From: Streptosporangiaceae bacterium
GTDB taxonomy: Bacteria; Actinomycetota; Actinomycetes; Streptosporangiales; Streptosporangiaceae
Reading direction: 5' to 3'
DNA length: 39,070 nt
NCBI GenBank assembly: GCA_025934375.1
Contig: JAICYD010000063.1
Coordinates: 1 to 39,070 of the forward strand
Below are positions 8,382 to 16,971 of this stretch, piece after piece (within the stretch, counting starts at the first letter, position 1; every line of letters starts with the position of its first letter). The notes beneath the pieces were generated by a model. It was given only the letters and a program-made list of their open reading frames with translations. It had not been told where the DNA came from and searched no databases. A program made the translations under genes and the position numbers.

Positions 8382-9369
8382 CGCTGGATTGAGCGCGGCT
8401 TGGTTTGTAGCCGCGCGGGAAGAGGGGCGGCGGGGCGCCGCGACCGATGGACTGAGCTGGAGCGACCGAGGGACGAGGGAGCGAAAGCGAGGGCTGTGCT
8501 TGTCCAGGGGGACACCCCCTGGAACCCTCGGGTCGCGCTAAGCGCCCCGCCGCGCCCCGCTCGCGCCACCAGGTGCCGACGACCACTCGCATGAAGCGCA
8601 GGCCGTAGATGAAGTTGTGGCCCTTCTTGCTCGCACCGACCTGGCGCTTGTGGATGGTCGCGGGGAGCTCCAGTACCCGGTAGCCGTGCGTGATGATCCC
8701 GATGAGCAGCTCCGATGCCTGGTACTGCGGCTGCTCGAGCAGGACCGCTCTGGTGACATCCGCGCGCATGGCCCGCAACCCGAACGTCGTGTCGCTGATC
8801 CGCTGGCCGGTCAGCGTGCTCACCAGCAGCGCGAAGAACCGGACGCCGGCCTTGCGGACCGGGTCCTTCGTCTCCTCGCTGCCCATCCGCCGGGAGCCGG
8901 TCACGAAATCGGCCCTCCCGGCGACCACCGGCGCGAGGAGCGGCTCGATCTCCGCCGGGTTGTACTGGCCGTCGGCGTCGGTGCTAACGATGTACTCGGC
9001 GCCGCCCTCGCGGGCGATCCGGTAAGCCAGGCGCAGCGCCGCCCCCTGGCCGCGGTTGACCGGCACGTCGCAGACGATGGCGTCCGCGCCGTCGGCCTCC
9101 TTGGCGGTGGAGTCGGCGCAGCCGTCCGCCACCACGATGACCTCGGCGGGCATCCCGCACACGACGCGAGGAAGCGCCTCGATGACCGGCCCTATGGCGC
9201 CTTCCTCGTTGTAGGCGGCGATCACCAGGGCGACCGGCGGCAGCTCGGCGGCCCGCTTCCCGTAGCTGGCCCGCATGACCTGCAGCGCGTCATCGTCGAT
9301 CCGCACATCAGCCGGGCTGGCGTAGGGTCGGGGGGATTTACCGTCCGACCTCCTGGAAGATGGCTCCAT
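8227..9369 (-). CDS. family 2 glycosyltransferase (DPM-synthase-like) with repeat-derived tail
   Basis: A GT-A glycosyltransferase of about 380 aa. PVALVIAAYNEEGAIGPVIEALP starts the nucleotide-sugar fold; STDADGQYNPAEI holds the metal-binding DxD, and the RGQGAALRLAYRIA, FGLRAMRADV and IHKRQVGASKKG blocks fit the UDP-glucose/GDP-mannose polyprenyl-phosphate transferase type. Homology should end near FIYGLRFMRVVVGTWWRE (about 8570). Beyond that, about 110 more codons run through a dispersed repeat (8400-8570) and then antisense to the GtrA gene, so the tail is probably not ancestral. ATG at 9369 shares its A with the epimerase stop (TGATG), so the two are coupled; an in-frame start at 9405 is less likely. 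Confidence 0.85.
   Translation of the reverse strand: MEPSSRRSDGKSPRPYASPADVRIDDDALQVMRASYGKRAAELPPVALVIAAYNEEGAIGPVIEALPRVVCGMPAEVIVVADGCADSTAKEADGADAIVCDVPVNRGQGAALRLAYRIAREGGAEYIVSTDADGQYNPAEIEPLLAPVVAGRADFVTGSRRMGSEETKDPVRKAGVRFFALLVSTLTGQRISDTTFGLRAMRADVTRAVLLEQPQYQASELLIGIITHGYRVLELPATIHKRQVGASKKGHNFIYGLRFMRVVVGTWWRERGAAGRLARPEGSRGCPPGQAQPSLSLPRPSVAPAQSIGRGAPPPLFPRGYKPSRAQSSATAGGRRGAPGCPLRRAAGAGQRPGPPRRPGRRCAARRTPRSGRSRSGSGT
8400..8570 (+). repeat. dispersed repeat family A, copy 1
   Basis: The stretch with GATGGACTGAGCTGGAGCGA (from 8446) and the following GACGAGGGAGCGAAAGCGAG is closely matched by the reverse complement of about 22100-22225. Similarity covers about 80-90 nt and starts in a GGAAGAGG-containing flank. 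An internal inverted repeat (TCCAGGGGG / CCCCCTGGA, about 8503-8522) is also present. This copy supplies the C-terminal tail of the glycosyltransferase frame. Confidence 0.75.
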
Positions 9370-10295
9370 CAAACGGTCACGCCCTTCGGGTCGAATTCCG
9401 GCCATACGGTCGCCAGGCCCGTGTCCAGGTCCATCGTGGGCTGGTAGCCGAGGGCGCGAGCGGCGCTGATGTCCACCACGACGGCGGGCATCTCGCCGGG
9501 GCCGACGGGCACGTTCTCGACGGGGATGGGCCGCCCGGTCACCCGCCGGGCGGCGGCGACCATGTCGTTGACGGTGACGGACTTGCCGCCCGCCAGGATC
9601 AGCGGGCCAGTGTGCCCGCTGCGCCAGGCCACGAAGATGCCCGCCACGATGTCATCGACGTGCACGACGTCGCGGAGCATGGTCCCGTCGCCGCGCACCT
9701 GGACGCCCTCGCCGTCGCGGGCCGCGCGCATGAGGCGAGGGATGAAACTGTCCTTCTCCGCCATCCCCGGGCCGTACACGTTGGAGAAGCGCAAGCTGGC
9801 GCCGGTGATCCCGTAGCAGTTGGCGTAGGCGCTGACCAGCATCTCGCCCGCGGCCTTGGTGGCACCGTACGGGGTCAGCGGGCGCGGCACGGTGCGCTCG
9901 CTGATGGTGGCCTGGCCGACGTTGCCGGTGACCGCGTTGGTGGAGGCGAGCAGGAACGACCCGACGCCGTTCTCACGGGCAAGCTCCAGCAGGCGGGCCG
10001 TGACGTCCACGTTCACCATGTGCACGTGGACGGGGTCGTCGATTGAGCGCAGTACCGAGGTCACGGCCGCGAGGTGGATGATCGCGGCGGTGTCGTCGGT
10101 CACCGCCCGCGCGGCGACCTCAGGGTCGCACAGGTCACCGGTGACGTTCCGCACGGGGTTCTCCCGCGAGGCCCGCAGGTCGGCGACGGTGACCTCGTGA
10201 CCGGCCGCGAGCAAGGCGCGGACTACCCTGCGGCCGATGAAGCCCGACCCTCCTGTGACCAGGACGCGGCCGGGTGGCTGGTATCCGAGTGGCAT
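9369..10295 (-). CDS. NAD-dependent sugar-nucleotide epimerase/dehydratase
   Basis: An extended short-chain dehydrogenase of 308 aa. RVLVTGGSGFIGRRVVRALL gives the TGxxGFxG NAD-binding loop at the N-terminus. The active-site YxxxK is in PYGATKAAGEM, with an upstream Ser/Thr in LLASTNAV. LRFSNVYGPGM and DVVHVDDIVAGI complete the family pattern of UDP-glucose 4-epimerase-like enzymes. The cytosolic product would be an NDP-sugar passed to the coupled glycosyltransferase downstream. ATG at 10295 (MPLGYQPPGRVLVTGG) is chosen because the frame upstream is a 21-bp tandem repeat encoding EAVFGHS units, not fold. Exact substrate unknown. Confidence 0.87.
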   Translation of the reverse strand: MPLGYQPPGRVLVTGGSGFIGRRVVRALLAAGHEVTVADLRASRENPVRNVTGDLCDPEVAARAVTDDTAAIIHLAAVTSVLRSIDDPVHVHMVNVDVTARLLELARENGVGSFLLASTNAVTGNVGQATISERTVPRPLTPYGATKAAGEMLVSAYANCYGITGASLRFSNVYGPGMAEKDSFIPRLMRAARDGEGVQVRGDGTMLRDVVHVDDIVAGIFVAWRSGHTGPLILAGGKSVTVNDMVAAARRVTGRPIPVENVPVGPGEMPAVVVDISAARALGYQPTMDLDTGLATVWPEFDPKGVTV

Positions 10296-10315
10296 GCGTG
10301 CTCCATTCGATGACG

Positions 10316-10368
10316 CGGCTTCGCTGTGTCCGAAGACGGCTTCGCTGTGTCCGAAGACGGCTTCGCAG
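10316..10368 (-). repeat. 21-bp tandem repeat upstream of the epimerase
   Basis: CGGCTTCGCTGTGTCCGAAG plus A is present twice (10316-10336, 10337-10357), with a partial third copy to 10368. It lies just before the epimerase start and is open in that frame. Confidence 0.85.
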
Positions 10369-10549
10369 GGGCGCGCGCGTAGGGCCATCGGGTGCCATCA
10401 GCCGGCGCTCGCCCGTCATTGGCCTACGGCGCCGTCTGGCAGGCTCACGCACCAGACTTCCTGTTCGCAGCTTGCTCGCCGCCCAGCAAGTCTACTGGTC
10501 ATCCGTTGCGCGCGCGTGAGGAACCCGCAGTTGGCGCGTTGCTTTCGGA

Positions 10550-10628
10550 AGCTGTGTTTGACCAGCTCGCTGTTAAATATCGCAAATTAGGGCGAATAGT
10601 TAATGCAACCTTGACGTTAAACACAGCT
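10550..10628. promoter_or_regulatory. divergent control region with 10-bp inverted operator-like pair
   Basis: AGCTGTGTTT (10550-10559) and its exact complement AAACACAGCT (10619-10628) flank 59 nt of AT-rich DNA between the epimerase and the CbiC-like gene. Read on the same strand sense the two sites share CAGCTGTGTTT-A/G-AC character. This suggests paired binding sites for one regulator over divergent promoters; no regulator is identified. Confidence 0.4.
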
Positions 10629-10675
10629 GAACAAGGTCGTGGACATGGCGAGCCCGTAGTGGTTGGCTCTGTGCC

Positions 10676-11269
10676 GTGAGCGATGACCCGCATGAGGCCG
10701 AGTCGTACCGCGTCCTGCGGTCCCGGATCGACCTGAGCGGGCTGCCGCCGCTGACCCGCGCGGTGACCGAGAGCGTGCTGTGCGCGAGCGCCGACTTCGA
10801 CTACGTCACCGACCTCGTCTGCGACGAGGCGGCACTGCAGGACGGGGTGCGCGCCCTGGCGGCGCGGTCAGCCGTGGTGGCCGACGCCGCGCCAGTCGCG
10901 GTCAGCATGGCCGGGTACCCGGTGACCTGCAAGGCGGCCGAGCCGCTGGCCGCGCGGCTAGCCAGGACCGCCGGGATAACCCTCCCGGCCGCCGGGATAC
11001 GGCTTGGCTTCGGGGAGTGCGGCCCGGGCGCGATCTGGGTCGTGGGCAGCGCCCCGGACGCGCTCATCGAGATCCTCCGCCGGGTCGTCGAGCCATCGCT
11101 GGTCATTGGTTTCCCCGTTGGCTTCGCGGGCGCGGCTGCGGCCAAGGACGAGTTGCGGGCCAGCGGCCTCCCGGCGCTGACCAACGTGTCGGAGAAGGGC
11201 GGTCCCGCCGTCGCCGCCGCGGCCTTCACCGCGTTGCTCCGGGTGGCCTCCGGCGAGCCCCTCCCGTAA
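10676..11269 (+). CDS. CbiC/CobH family protein with substituted catalytic residues
   Basis: A 197-aa protein of the precorrin-8X methylmutase fold, the family that migrates the C-11 methyl to C-12 to give hydrogenobyrinate in cobalamin synthesis. Family landmarks are SYRVLRSRIDLSGLPPL, GAIWVVGSAPDALIEILR (family GNAPTALF), VIGFPVGFAGAAAAKDEL and EKGGPAVAAAAFTALL. Against the Salmonella CbiC sequence I recall, the catalytic His in VIHTTADFD is Cys here (C36, VLCASADFD), and GITRS is GITLP (L103, P104). It may therefore be inactive or have another activity. GTG at 10676 is the start, without a clear ribosome site. The CysG-like gene follows after a short gap. Confidence 0.78.
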   Translation: MSDDPHEAESYRVLRSRIDLSGLPPLTRAVTESVLCASADFDYVTDLVCDEAALQDGVRALAARSAVVADAAPVAVSMAGYPVTCKAAEPLAARLARTAGITLPAAGIRLGFGECGPGAIWVVGSAPDALIEILRRVVEPSLVIGFPVGFAGAAAAKDELRASGLPALTNVSEKGGPAVAAAAFTALLRVASGEPLP

Positions 11270-11356
11270 CCGAGCGTCCGGCCTCCCCGCGAGCGGGAGC
11301 ACCACCTTCGGATACCTTTGCGCGACGGGAGACATCGCAAGACGGAAGAGGCGGCG

Positions 11357-12670
11357 GTGGCGGACCAGCGTAACCAGCCAGACCACCCGGGCCAGCCGGG
11401 CGAGCGGGAGCAGGCGTACCTGCTCGGCTTGCGCCTCGGCGGCAAGAAGGTGGTCGTGGTTGGCGGCGGGGCGGTCGCCACCCGGCGGGTTCCCGCGCTG
11501 CTGGCCGCCGGGGCCGACATCACGCTGGTATCGCCGGGGATAACTCCCGGCCTGGAGGATCTCGCGACCAGCGGACGGATCACCTGGCTGGCCCGGGCCT
11601 ACCAGCCGGGTGACTGTGCCGGCGCGTGGCTCGCCTGCGCCTGCGCCAGCGGGCGCGAGGTCAACGAGCAGGTCGCGCTGGAGGCCGACGCGCAGCGCGT
11701 CTGGTGCGTGCGCGCCGACGATGCCGGAGCCTCATCCGCCTGGACCCCGGCGGCCGGGGGAGCCGCGGGCGTCCAGGTCGGCGTGCTCAGCGGGGACCCC
11801 AGGCGCAGTGCCGCCGTCAGGGACGCGATCACCAACGGCCTGAGCGCGGGGACGATCAGCGCGCGGCACTGGAGAAGGCGCCGGCCGGGGGTGGCGCTGA
11901 TCGGCGGCGGTCCCGGCGACCCGGGGCTAATCACCGTGCGCGGCCGGCAACTGCTAGCGGAGGCCGACGTGGTCGTCGCCGACCATCTCGCCCCGCGCGA
12001 GCTGCTCGCCGAGTTGCCGCCGGATGTCCTGGTCATTGACGCCGCGAAGATCCCCTACGGGCGATCCATGACCCAACGGGAGATCAACGACCTGCTCATC
12101 TCCCATGCCGCCAGCGGCCGGTTCGTGGTCCGGCTAAAGGGCGGGGACCCATTCGTTTTCGGCCGGGGCGGGGAGGAAATGCTCGCTTGCCTGCGGGCTG
12201 GCATCCCTGTAACAGTTGTGCCTGGCGTGACAAGCGCGGTTGGCGTGCCCGCCGCCGCGGGAGTTCCGGTCACGCATCGTGGGATCGTCCAGGATTTTCA
12301 TGTCATATCTGTACACGTGCCACCCGGCGACGAGCGATCTAGTGTTGACTGGGAATCGCTTGCGCGCGGTACCGGCACCCTCATCCTGCTAATGGCCGTG
12401 AATCGCCTGGGCGCGGTGGCGGAAGCGCTTATCCGGTTCGGGCGGGCGGCGACCACTCCCGTAACGGTGATCGCGGACGGTACCATGCCCACGCAGCGAA
12501 CTATGTACGCAACGCTGGAGAATATGGAGAGGCGAGTCGCGGACGCTGGCCTCCGGCCCCCGGCCGTCGTGGTTATCGGTGAAGTGGTGACCATCGCGGC
12601 GGAGCTTGCCGGGCTCGCGCGCGACGTGGCTACCACGCCTCCGCTGGTGCCACCTGCGGGCGGAGGATAG
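11357..12670 (+). CDS. cobA: siroheme synthase-type protein: precorrin-2 dehydrogenase + uroporphyrinogen-III C-methyltransferase
   Basis: A ~437-aa two-domain protein. The N-terminal domain is the CysG-B Rossmann fold (KVVVVGGGAVATRRVPALL); an Asp in CVRADD (D121) aligns with the CysG catalytic Asp104. The C-terminal domain (about residue 175 on) is SUMT: ALIGGGPGDPGLITVRG, VVADHLAPRELL, IPYGRSMTQREIN, RLKGGDPFVFGRGGEE and VPGVTSAVGVPAAAGVPVTHRG. It would methylate uroporphyrinogen III with SAM to precorrin-2 and oxidise this to sirohydrochlorin, feeding siroheme or cobalamin. GTG at 11357 has GAAGAGG about 10 nt upstream; a TTG at 11318 would add 13 residues. The CbiC-like gene just before supports a corrin context. 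Confidence 0.9.
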   Translation: MADQRNQPDHPGQPGEREQAYLLGLRLGGKKVVVVGGGAVATRRVPALLAAGADITLVSPGITPGLEDLATSGRITWLARAYQPGDCAGAWLACACASGREVNEQVALEADAQRVWCVRADDAGASSAWTPAAGGAAGVQVGVLSGDPRRSAAVRDAITNGLSAGTISARHWRRRRPGVALIGGGPGDPGLITVRGRQLLAEADVVVADHLAPRELLAELPPDVLVIDAAKIPYGRSMTQREINDLLISHAASGRFVVRLKGGDPFVFGRGGEEMLACLRAGIPVTVVPGVTSAVGVPAAAGVPVTHRGIVQDFHVISVHVPPGDERSSVDWESLARGTGTLILLMAVNRLGAVAEALIRFGRAATTPVTVIADGTMPTQRTMYATLENMERRVADAGLRPPAVVVIGEVVTIAAELAGLARDVATTPPLVPPAGGG

Positions 12671-12712
12671 GAAGACGAGTCAACTCAGGCGGGAATGATG
12701 GAAGGAAGGGGC

Positions 12713-14974
12713 GTGACGGCGCATCCGTCGTCGTCACCCAAGGCGGAGCGCGCTGGCGCGCAGTCCCCCGCCGGGGATGCGCCGCACGCTGGTGGAATAC
12801 TGCCCGTCGTGATCCCGCCGCCTACGGGACAGGCGGAAGCAGATCCCGAGGGGAGATCAGCGGCCGAAGGGGAGCACGACCCCCAGGACGAGCCGCAGCC
12901 CGGCGCGAGCGCGCCCGGGGACGGTCCCCGGCTGGCGGGTGAGCAGCCCGCCGGGGCCGGGAATGACCAGGACGTGGGCGAATCGCCGGCCAGCACTGTG
13001 TCGGCCAGCACTGTGTCGGCCAGCACTGTGTCGGCCAGCACTGTGCCACCTGAAACAGTGCCACCAGGAGAAGCGCCACCCAGCAGGATGCCCCGCGCCC
13101 GGGTAGACGCGCGGCTGCTTGAGGCCGCCCTGCTCAACCTGCGCAAGCGGGTCGCGGCGATTCCCCTGGTCTTCGACATCCCCGGCGCCGATGACGTCTC
13201 CGCCGAGCGAGCCAAGCTCTTGTCCCAGATCGACGACTACCTGCTGCCCCGGGTGCGCCAGTCGGCCGCCCCGATCCTCGTCGCCCTCGTCGGCTCCACC
13301 GGGGCGGGCAAGTCCACGCTGGTGAACAGCATCGTCGGCACCCAGGTGAGCCTGACCGGGGTGCGGCGGCCGACGACCAACTCGCCCGTGCTCGCCTGCC
13401 ACCCCGATGACATGCACTGGTTCGCCGAGAACATCTTCCTGCCCACGCTGCCGCGGGTCCGCCAGGAGGGCCTGGCCCGGCCGGGCCGCGATGGCCTGCT
13501 CGTGCTGGCGGCCTGCGAGAGCATGACCAAGGGCTTCGCGCTGCTCGACACGCCCGACATCGACTCGGTGGCGGCCTCGCACCGCGAGTTCGCCTACCAG
13601 TTCCTGGACGCGGCCGACCTGTGGCTGTTCATGACCAGCTCCAGCCGGTACGCGGACGCCCCCGTCTGGGAGATCCTCCAGCACGCGCGCGAGCGCGGAG
13701 CCGCCCTCGGCGTCGTGCTGTCCAGGGTGCCGCGCAGCCACCGCACCGAGCTCGTCAGCCACTTCCACGCGATGCTGGACGCGAACGGGATCACGGCCAA
13801 CAACCGGTTCGTCATCCCGGAGACCGGCGTGGTGGACAGCATGCTGCCGCAGGAGGTCTTCCAGCCGGTCAAGGAATGGCTCACCGAGACCGCGCAGAAG
13901 GCCGACCGCCGGGTCGCGGTGCTCAGCCAGACGATGGCCGGCGTCCTGGACACCTTCAAGATCCGGGTGCCGAGGCTGGCGGCGCATGTCGACGCGCAGG
14001 TTACGCTGCGCTTGCGGCTGCGCCGCATCGCCGACGGCGAGTATACCGACGCGGTGGCGTCGTTCGATCAGCGCACCCGGCAGGCCTCCCTGCTGCGCGG
14101 AGAGGTCCTGGCCCGCTGGCAGGACTACGCCGACAGCGGCGACCTCGGGGCCGCGCTGCGCTCCCGGGGCCGGGTGCGCAAGGGCAAGCGCGCCCGCAAG
14201 GGCATCGGCAATGCCCGGCCCAGCGCGCTGGACGCGGCGCTGCGCTCCGCGCTGGAGTCGCTGGTGGTATCGGTCGCCGATCAAGCGGCCGAGCGGGTCT
14301 TCGCGGCCTGGCGGGCCGACATCGCCGGGGCCACGCTCCTGGCCGCCGTGGAGGCGGACCGGGTCCGGGATGAGAGGACCGAGCGGGAGTTCACCGCCGC
14401 CTTCGGCGCCGAAAGCGCCGCCTGGGCGGCGAGCTTCGCCGTCAGCAGCGGCGCGGCTGGCTCCCGGGCCGGCGACGAGCGCGCCGCCAGCCTCGACCGG
14501 TCATCGCCCGACCTTCCGGCGCGCGCGGCGCGCGCCATCGGCGCCTGGCAAGATCACCTGATACGGCTGCTGCAGTCGGAAAACCAGGCCAACCAGGCAG
14601 GCGGCCGCGGTGGCCATGACATCGAGCCGCTCGCCATGCTCGCCCTGATCGGCGTCCTGGGCGAAGGCGTGCCCGCGAAGGCCAGCGCTGGCGCCGCTCC
14701 CGCCGCTGGCGAGCAGGGAACCGAGCGGGGCGTGGCCACCGCTGGCGATGAGATCGTCACCATCCCGCTGGAGATGCTCGCCCAGTCCTTCGGCGCCTCC
14801 AAGGTGTCCAACCTGCTCGCCCGTGCCCGGGCCGACCTGCGCGACCGGGTCCAGTTGCTGCTGGATGAGGAGCTGCTGCGGTTCGTGGAGATCCTTGAGG
14901 AGGCCGGCCCGGTCGACCCGGTCGCCGCGGTCCGCTTGTACCAGGCCGAGTACTCGCTGGAGGCGGCCCGATGA
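12713..14974 (+). CDS. dynamin-like GTPase, first of a coupled pair
   Basis: A ~753-aa soluble protein. The first ~125 residues are low-complexity and carry a 15-bp tandem repeat (ASTVS units). The GTPase domain follows: P-loop GSTGAGKST, switch Thr in RRPTTNSPV, and G3 LLDTPDIDS. A canonical NKxD G4 is not seen; VLSRVP stands at that place. A long helical C-terminus follows. Family: bacterial dynamin-like proteins, some of which act in pairs in actinobacterial sporulation septation (DynA/DynB) or membrane remodelling (IniA). The stop overlaps the next GTPase start as ATGA, so equal synthesis of the pair is likely. GTG at 12713 is preferred because GGAAGGAAGG precedes it; ATG at 12695 is possible. 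Confidence 0.78.
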   Translation: MTAHPSSSPKAERAGAQSPAGDAPHAGGILPVVIPPPTGQAEADPEGRSAAEGEHDPQDEPQPGASAPGDGPRLAGEQPAGAGNDQDVGESPASTVSASTVSASTVSASTVPPETVPPGEAPPSRMPRARVDARLLEAALLNLRKRVAAIPLVFDIPGADDVSAERAKLLSQIDDYLLPRVRQSAAPILVALVGSTGAGKSTLVNSIVGTQVSLTGVRRPTTNSPVLACHPDDMHWFAENIFLPTLPRVRQEGLARPGRDGLLVLAACESMTKGFALLDTPDIDSVAASHREFAYQFLDAADLWLFMTSSSRYADAPVWEILQHARERGAALGVVLSRVPRSHRTELVSHFHAMLDANGITANNRFVIPETGVVDSMLPQEVFQPVKEWLTETAQKADRRVAVLSQTMAGVLDTFKIRVPRLAAHVDAQVTLRLRLRRIADGEYTDAVASFDQRTRQASLLRGEVLARWQDYADSGDLGAALRSRGRVRKGKRARKGIGNARPSALDAALRSALESLVVSVADQAAERVFAAWRADIAGATLLAAVEADRVRDERTEREFTAAFGAESAAWAASFAVSSGAAGSRAGDERAASLDRSSPDLPARAARAIGAWQDHLIRLLQSENQANQAGGRGGHDIEPLAMLALIGVLGEGVPAKASAGAAPAAGEQGTERGVATAGDEIVTIPLEMLAQSFGASKVSNLLARARADLRDRVQLLLDEELLRFVEILEEAGPVDPVAAVRLYQAEYSLEAAR
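12991..13050 (+). repeat. 15-bp tandem repeat (4 units) in the dynamin-like gene
   Basis: CAGCACTGTGTCGGC is repeated at 12991, 13006, 13021 and (last 5 nt altered) 13036. It encodes successive STVSA units, followed by related TVPPETVPP. It lies in the disordered N-terminal region. Confidence 0.9.
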
Positions 14975-16971
14975 GCGCGCTGCCCGCCGTCGTCCCGCCC
15001 CAGGCGGCGGAGAAGGACCTGGCCCGCCGGCTCGACGCCCTCGCCGAGCTTGTCAAGATCGGCAAGCCTCGCGCGGGCGGCGACGGGATCAGCCCGGCCC
15101 TGATCGACGACTCCGAGGCCCTGCTGCGGAGGGCCGGCGAACGACTGCGCCTGTCGGGGAGCCACACCGTCGTCGCGCTGGCTGGCGGCACCGGCAGTGG
15201 CAAGTCCACCCTGTTCAACACCCTGGCGGGGGCGACGTTCTCGCCGCCGGGCGTGACCCGGCCGACCACCAGGCACGTGCACGCCTGCGTGTGGGGGATG
15301 CAAGGAGCCGGGCCGCTGCTCGACTGGCTGGGCGTGCAGCGCCGCCACCGCTACGCACGGGCGAGTGCCCTGGACTCCGGGGAGTCCGCGCTGAACGGGC
15401 TGCTGCTGCTCGACCTTCCCGACCACGACTCGGTGGTCACCGCGTCGATGGCGGCGGTGGACCGGCTGACCAAGCTCGCGGACATGCTCATCTTCGTCCT
15501 CGACCCGCAAAAGTACGCCGACGCCTCCGTGCACCGCCGCTACCTCATCCCGCTCGCCGGGCACGCCAGCGTGATCACCGTGGTGCTCAACCAGATCGAC
15601 CTGCTCCCGCCGGAGCAGGTCGATGACTGCGAGCAGGACCTGCGTCGCCTGCTGGACGCCGAGGGGCTGCACGACGCCCTCGTGCTGCCCATCTCCGCCC
15701 GCACCGGGGCCGGCCTCGACGCGCTGCGGGGGGTCCTCGCCAGCGCCGTCTCCGCGCAGCACGCGGCCAGCGAGCGGATCTCAGCCGACATCGACTCGCT
15801 CGCGGGCGGCTTCGCCATCCACGCCAAAGAGCGAGTAGCGCCCCAACGAGCCGGGCGAACTGCCCATGGCGACGCTAAGCCCGGTGAGGCCGGCGGCCCG
15901 GAGGAGGGCATGGCCGGCGCGGGCGACGACGCGACCGCGGCGCTAGCCGACGCAGGCGTCCCGCCCGTAGCGAGGGGCAGGGCGCCCTGGGAAGCCGCGT
16001 CCTGGGATGACCAGCAGCCGCTGTCCGCGCCCGTCGCGGTGACCCGGCCGCCATGGGAGGATGCCCGGCCCGAGGGATCCGCGCAAGAGGATGACCTCCC
16101 GGACCCGGCCTCGTTCATCCCCGACGAGCCCGCGGGCGCGCTGACCGAGGCGTTCGCCCAAGCGGCGGGCATCTTCGCGGTGGCGCAGACGATGGTCAGC
16201 GCCCGCGAGGCGCAGGCCGCCCGGTACACCGGGTGGCCGGTGGCCAGGCTGGCCCGCAGGCGGCGTGACCCGGTCCGCGAGCTGCGGGAGATCGCCGCGT
16301 CCGACGCCCACGACGGCCCCAGCGCCGGCACCGTCCCGCGGCAGGCCCCGCCGGCCTTCCTGGCGCCGGCGGCCTTCCGCAGCCCGGCGCCGCAGCAGTC
16401 CGAGGTTGACAACGCCATCACCCGGTTCGCCGACGCGGTTGGCGGGCAGTTCCCTGCACCGTGGTCGCGGTCACTGCGCGACGTCGCTCGCTCCGGCGCG
16501 GCGCAGGTGCCGGACGCGCTCACCGCGGCCGTGGACGCGGGGAGCGAGGGCAAGGGCAAGGGCCGGGTTCCCCGCTGGTGGCAGCTGATCGCGTTGTGGC
16601 AGTGGCTGCTGGTGGCGCTCGCCGTCGCGGGCATGTGCTGGTCCGCCGTGATCGCGGCCGGCCACGGGGCGTCCGGCCAGAACGCCCTGCTGTCCGATAC
16701 CTCCCTGATCCCGTGGCTGCTCGTCACGGCCGCCGCCGTCTTGCTCCTGGGCTGGCTGACCGCGTCCGGCTGCCAGAACATGGCACTGGTCGCGGCCGAG
16801 CGGGAACAAGAGCGCGCCGAGACCGAGATGCACGCCCGCGTCAACGCCGTCGCCCGCGACCTGGTCCTCACCCCGGTCGGCCGCGAGATCGAGGTGTACG
16901 AGCACTTCCGCACCTCCCTGGAAGCCGCTGGGTTCCCTGGGGGGTACACACCAATCCCCCAGACCCCCTAA
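14971..16971 (+). CDS. dynamin-like/Era-type GTPase with two C-terminal membrane segments
   Basis: A 666-aa protein, ATG overlapping the upstream stop (ATGA). All G motifs are visible: G1 GGTGSGKST (about residues 74-82), G2 RPTTRHV, G3 LLDLPDHDS, G4 NQID and G5 SARTG. After the GTPase domain come an acidic, Pro-rich variable region (about 285-390), a basic segment ARLARRRRDPVREL and a helical stretch. Two transmembrane helices (about 545-570 and 585-605) lead to a cytosolic coiled tail with EREQERAETEMHARV. With its soluble partner it probably forms a membrane-associated two-component dynamin-like machine; DynB of Streptomyces is a possible relative by layout, but orthology is not proven here. 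No cell-division gene lies nearby. Confidence 0.78.
   Translation: MSALPAVVPPQAAEKDLARRLDALAELVKIGKPRAGGDGISPALIDDSEALLRRAGERLRLSGSHTVVALAGGTGSGKSTLFNTLAGATFSPPGVTRPTTRHVHACVWGMQGAGPLLDWLGVQRRHRYARASALDSGESALNGLLLLDLPDHDSVVTASMAAVDRLTKLADMLIFVLDPQKYADASVHRRYLIPLAGHASVITVVLNQIDLLPPEQVDDCEQDLRRLLDAEGLHDALVLPISARTGAGLDALRGVLASAVSAQHAASERISADIDSLAGGFAIHAKERVAPQRAGRTAHGDAKPGEAGGPEEGMAGAGDDATAALADAGVPPVARGRAPWEAASWDDQQPLSAPVAVTRPPWEDARPEGSAQEDDLPDPASFIPDEPAGALTEAFAQAAGIFAVAQTMVSAREAQAARYTGWPVARLARRRRDPVRELREIAASDAHDGPSAGTVPRQAPPAFLAPAAFRSPAPQQSEVDNAITRFADAVGGQFPAPWSRSLRDVARSGAAQVPDALTAAVDAGSEGKGKGRVPRWWQLIALWQWLLVALAVAGMCWSAVIAAGHGASGQNALLSDTSLIPWLLVTAAAVLLLGWLTASGCQNMALVAAEREQERAETEMHARVNAVARDLVLTPVGREIEVYEHFRTSLEAAGFPGGYTPIPQTP

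Noticed and set aside
11640..11720. Loss of the catalytic Asp in the CysG dehydrogenase domain
   Set aside because: The TDDD loop is changed, but the residue equivalent to Asp104 aligns with an Asp in CVRADD, so loss is not supported.
12857..14284. 475-aa minus-strand ORF
   Set aside because: Antisense shadow of the dynamin-like GTPase, which has clear G1 and G3 motifs in the other strand.
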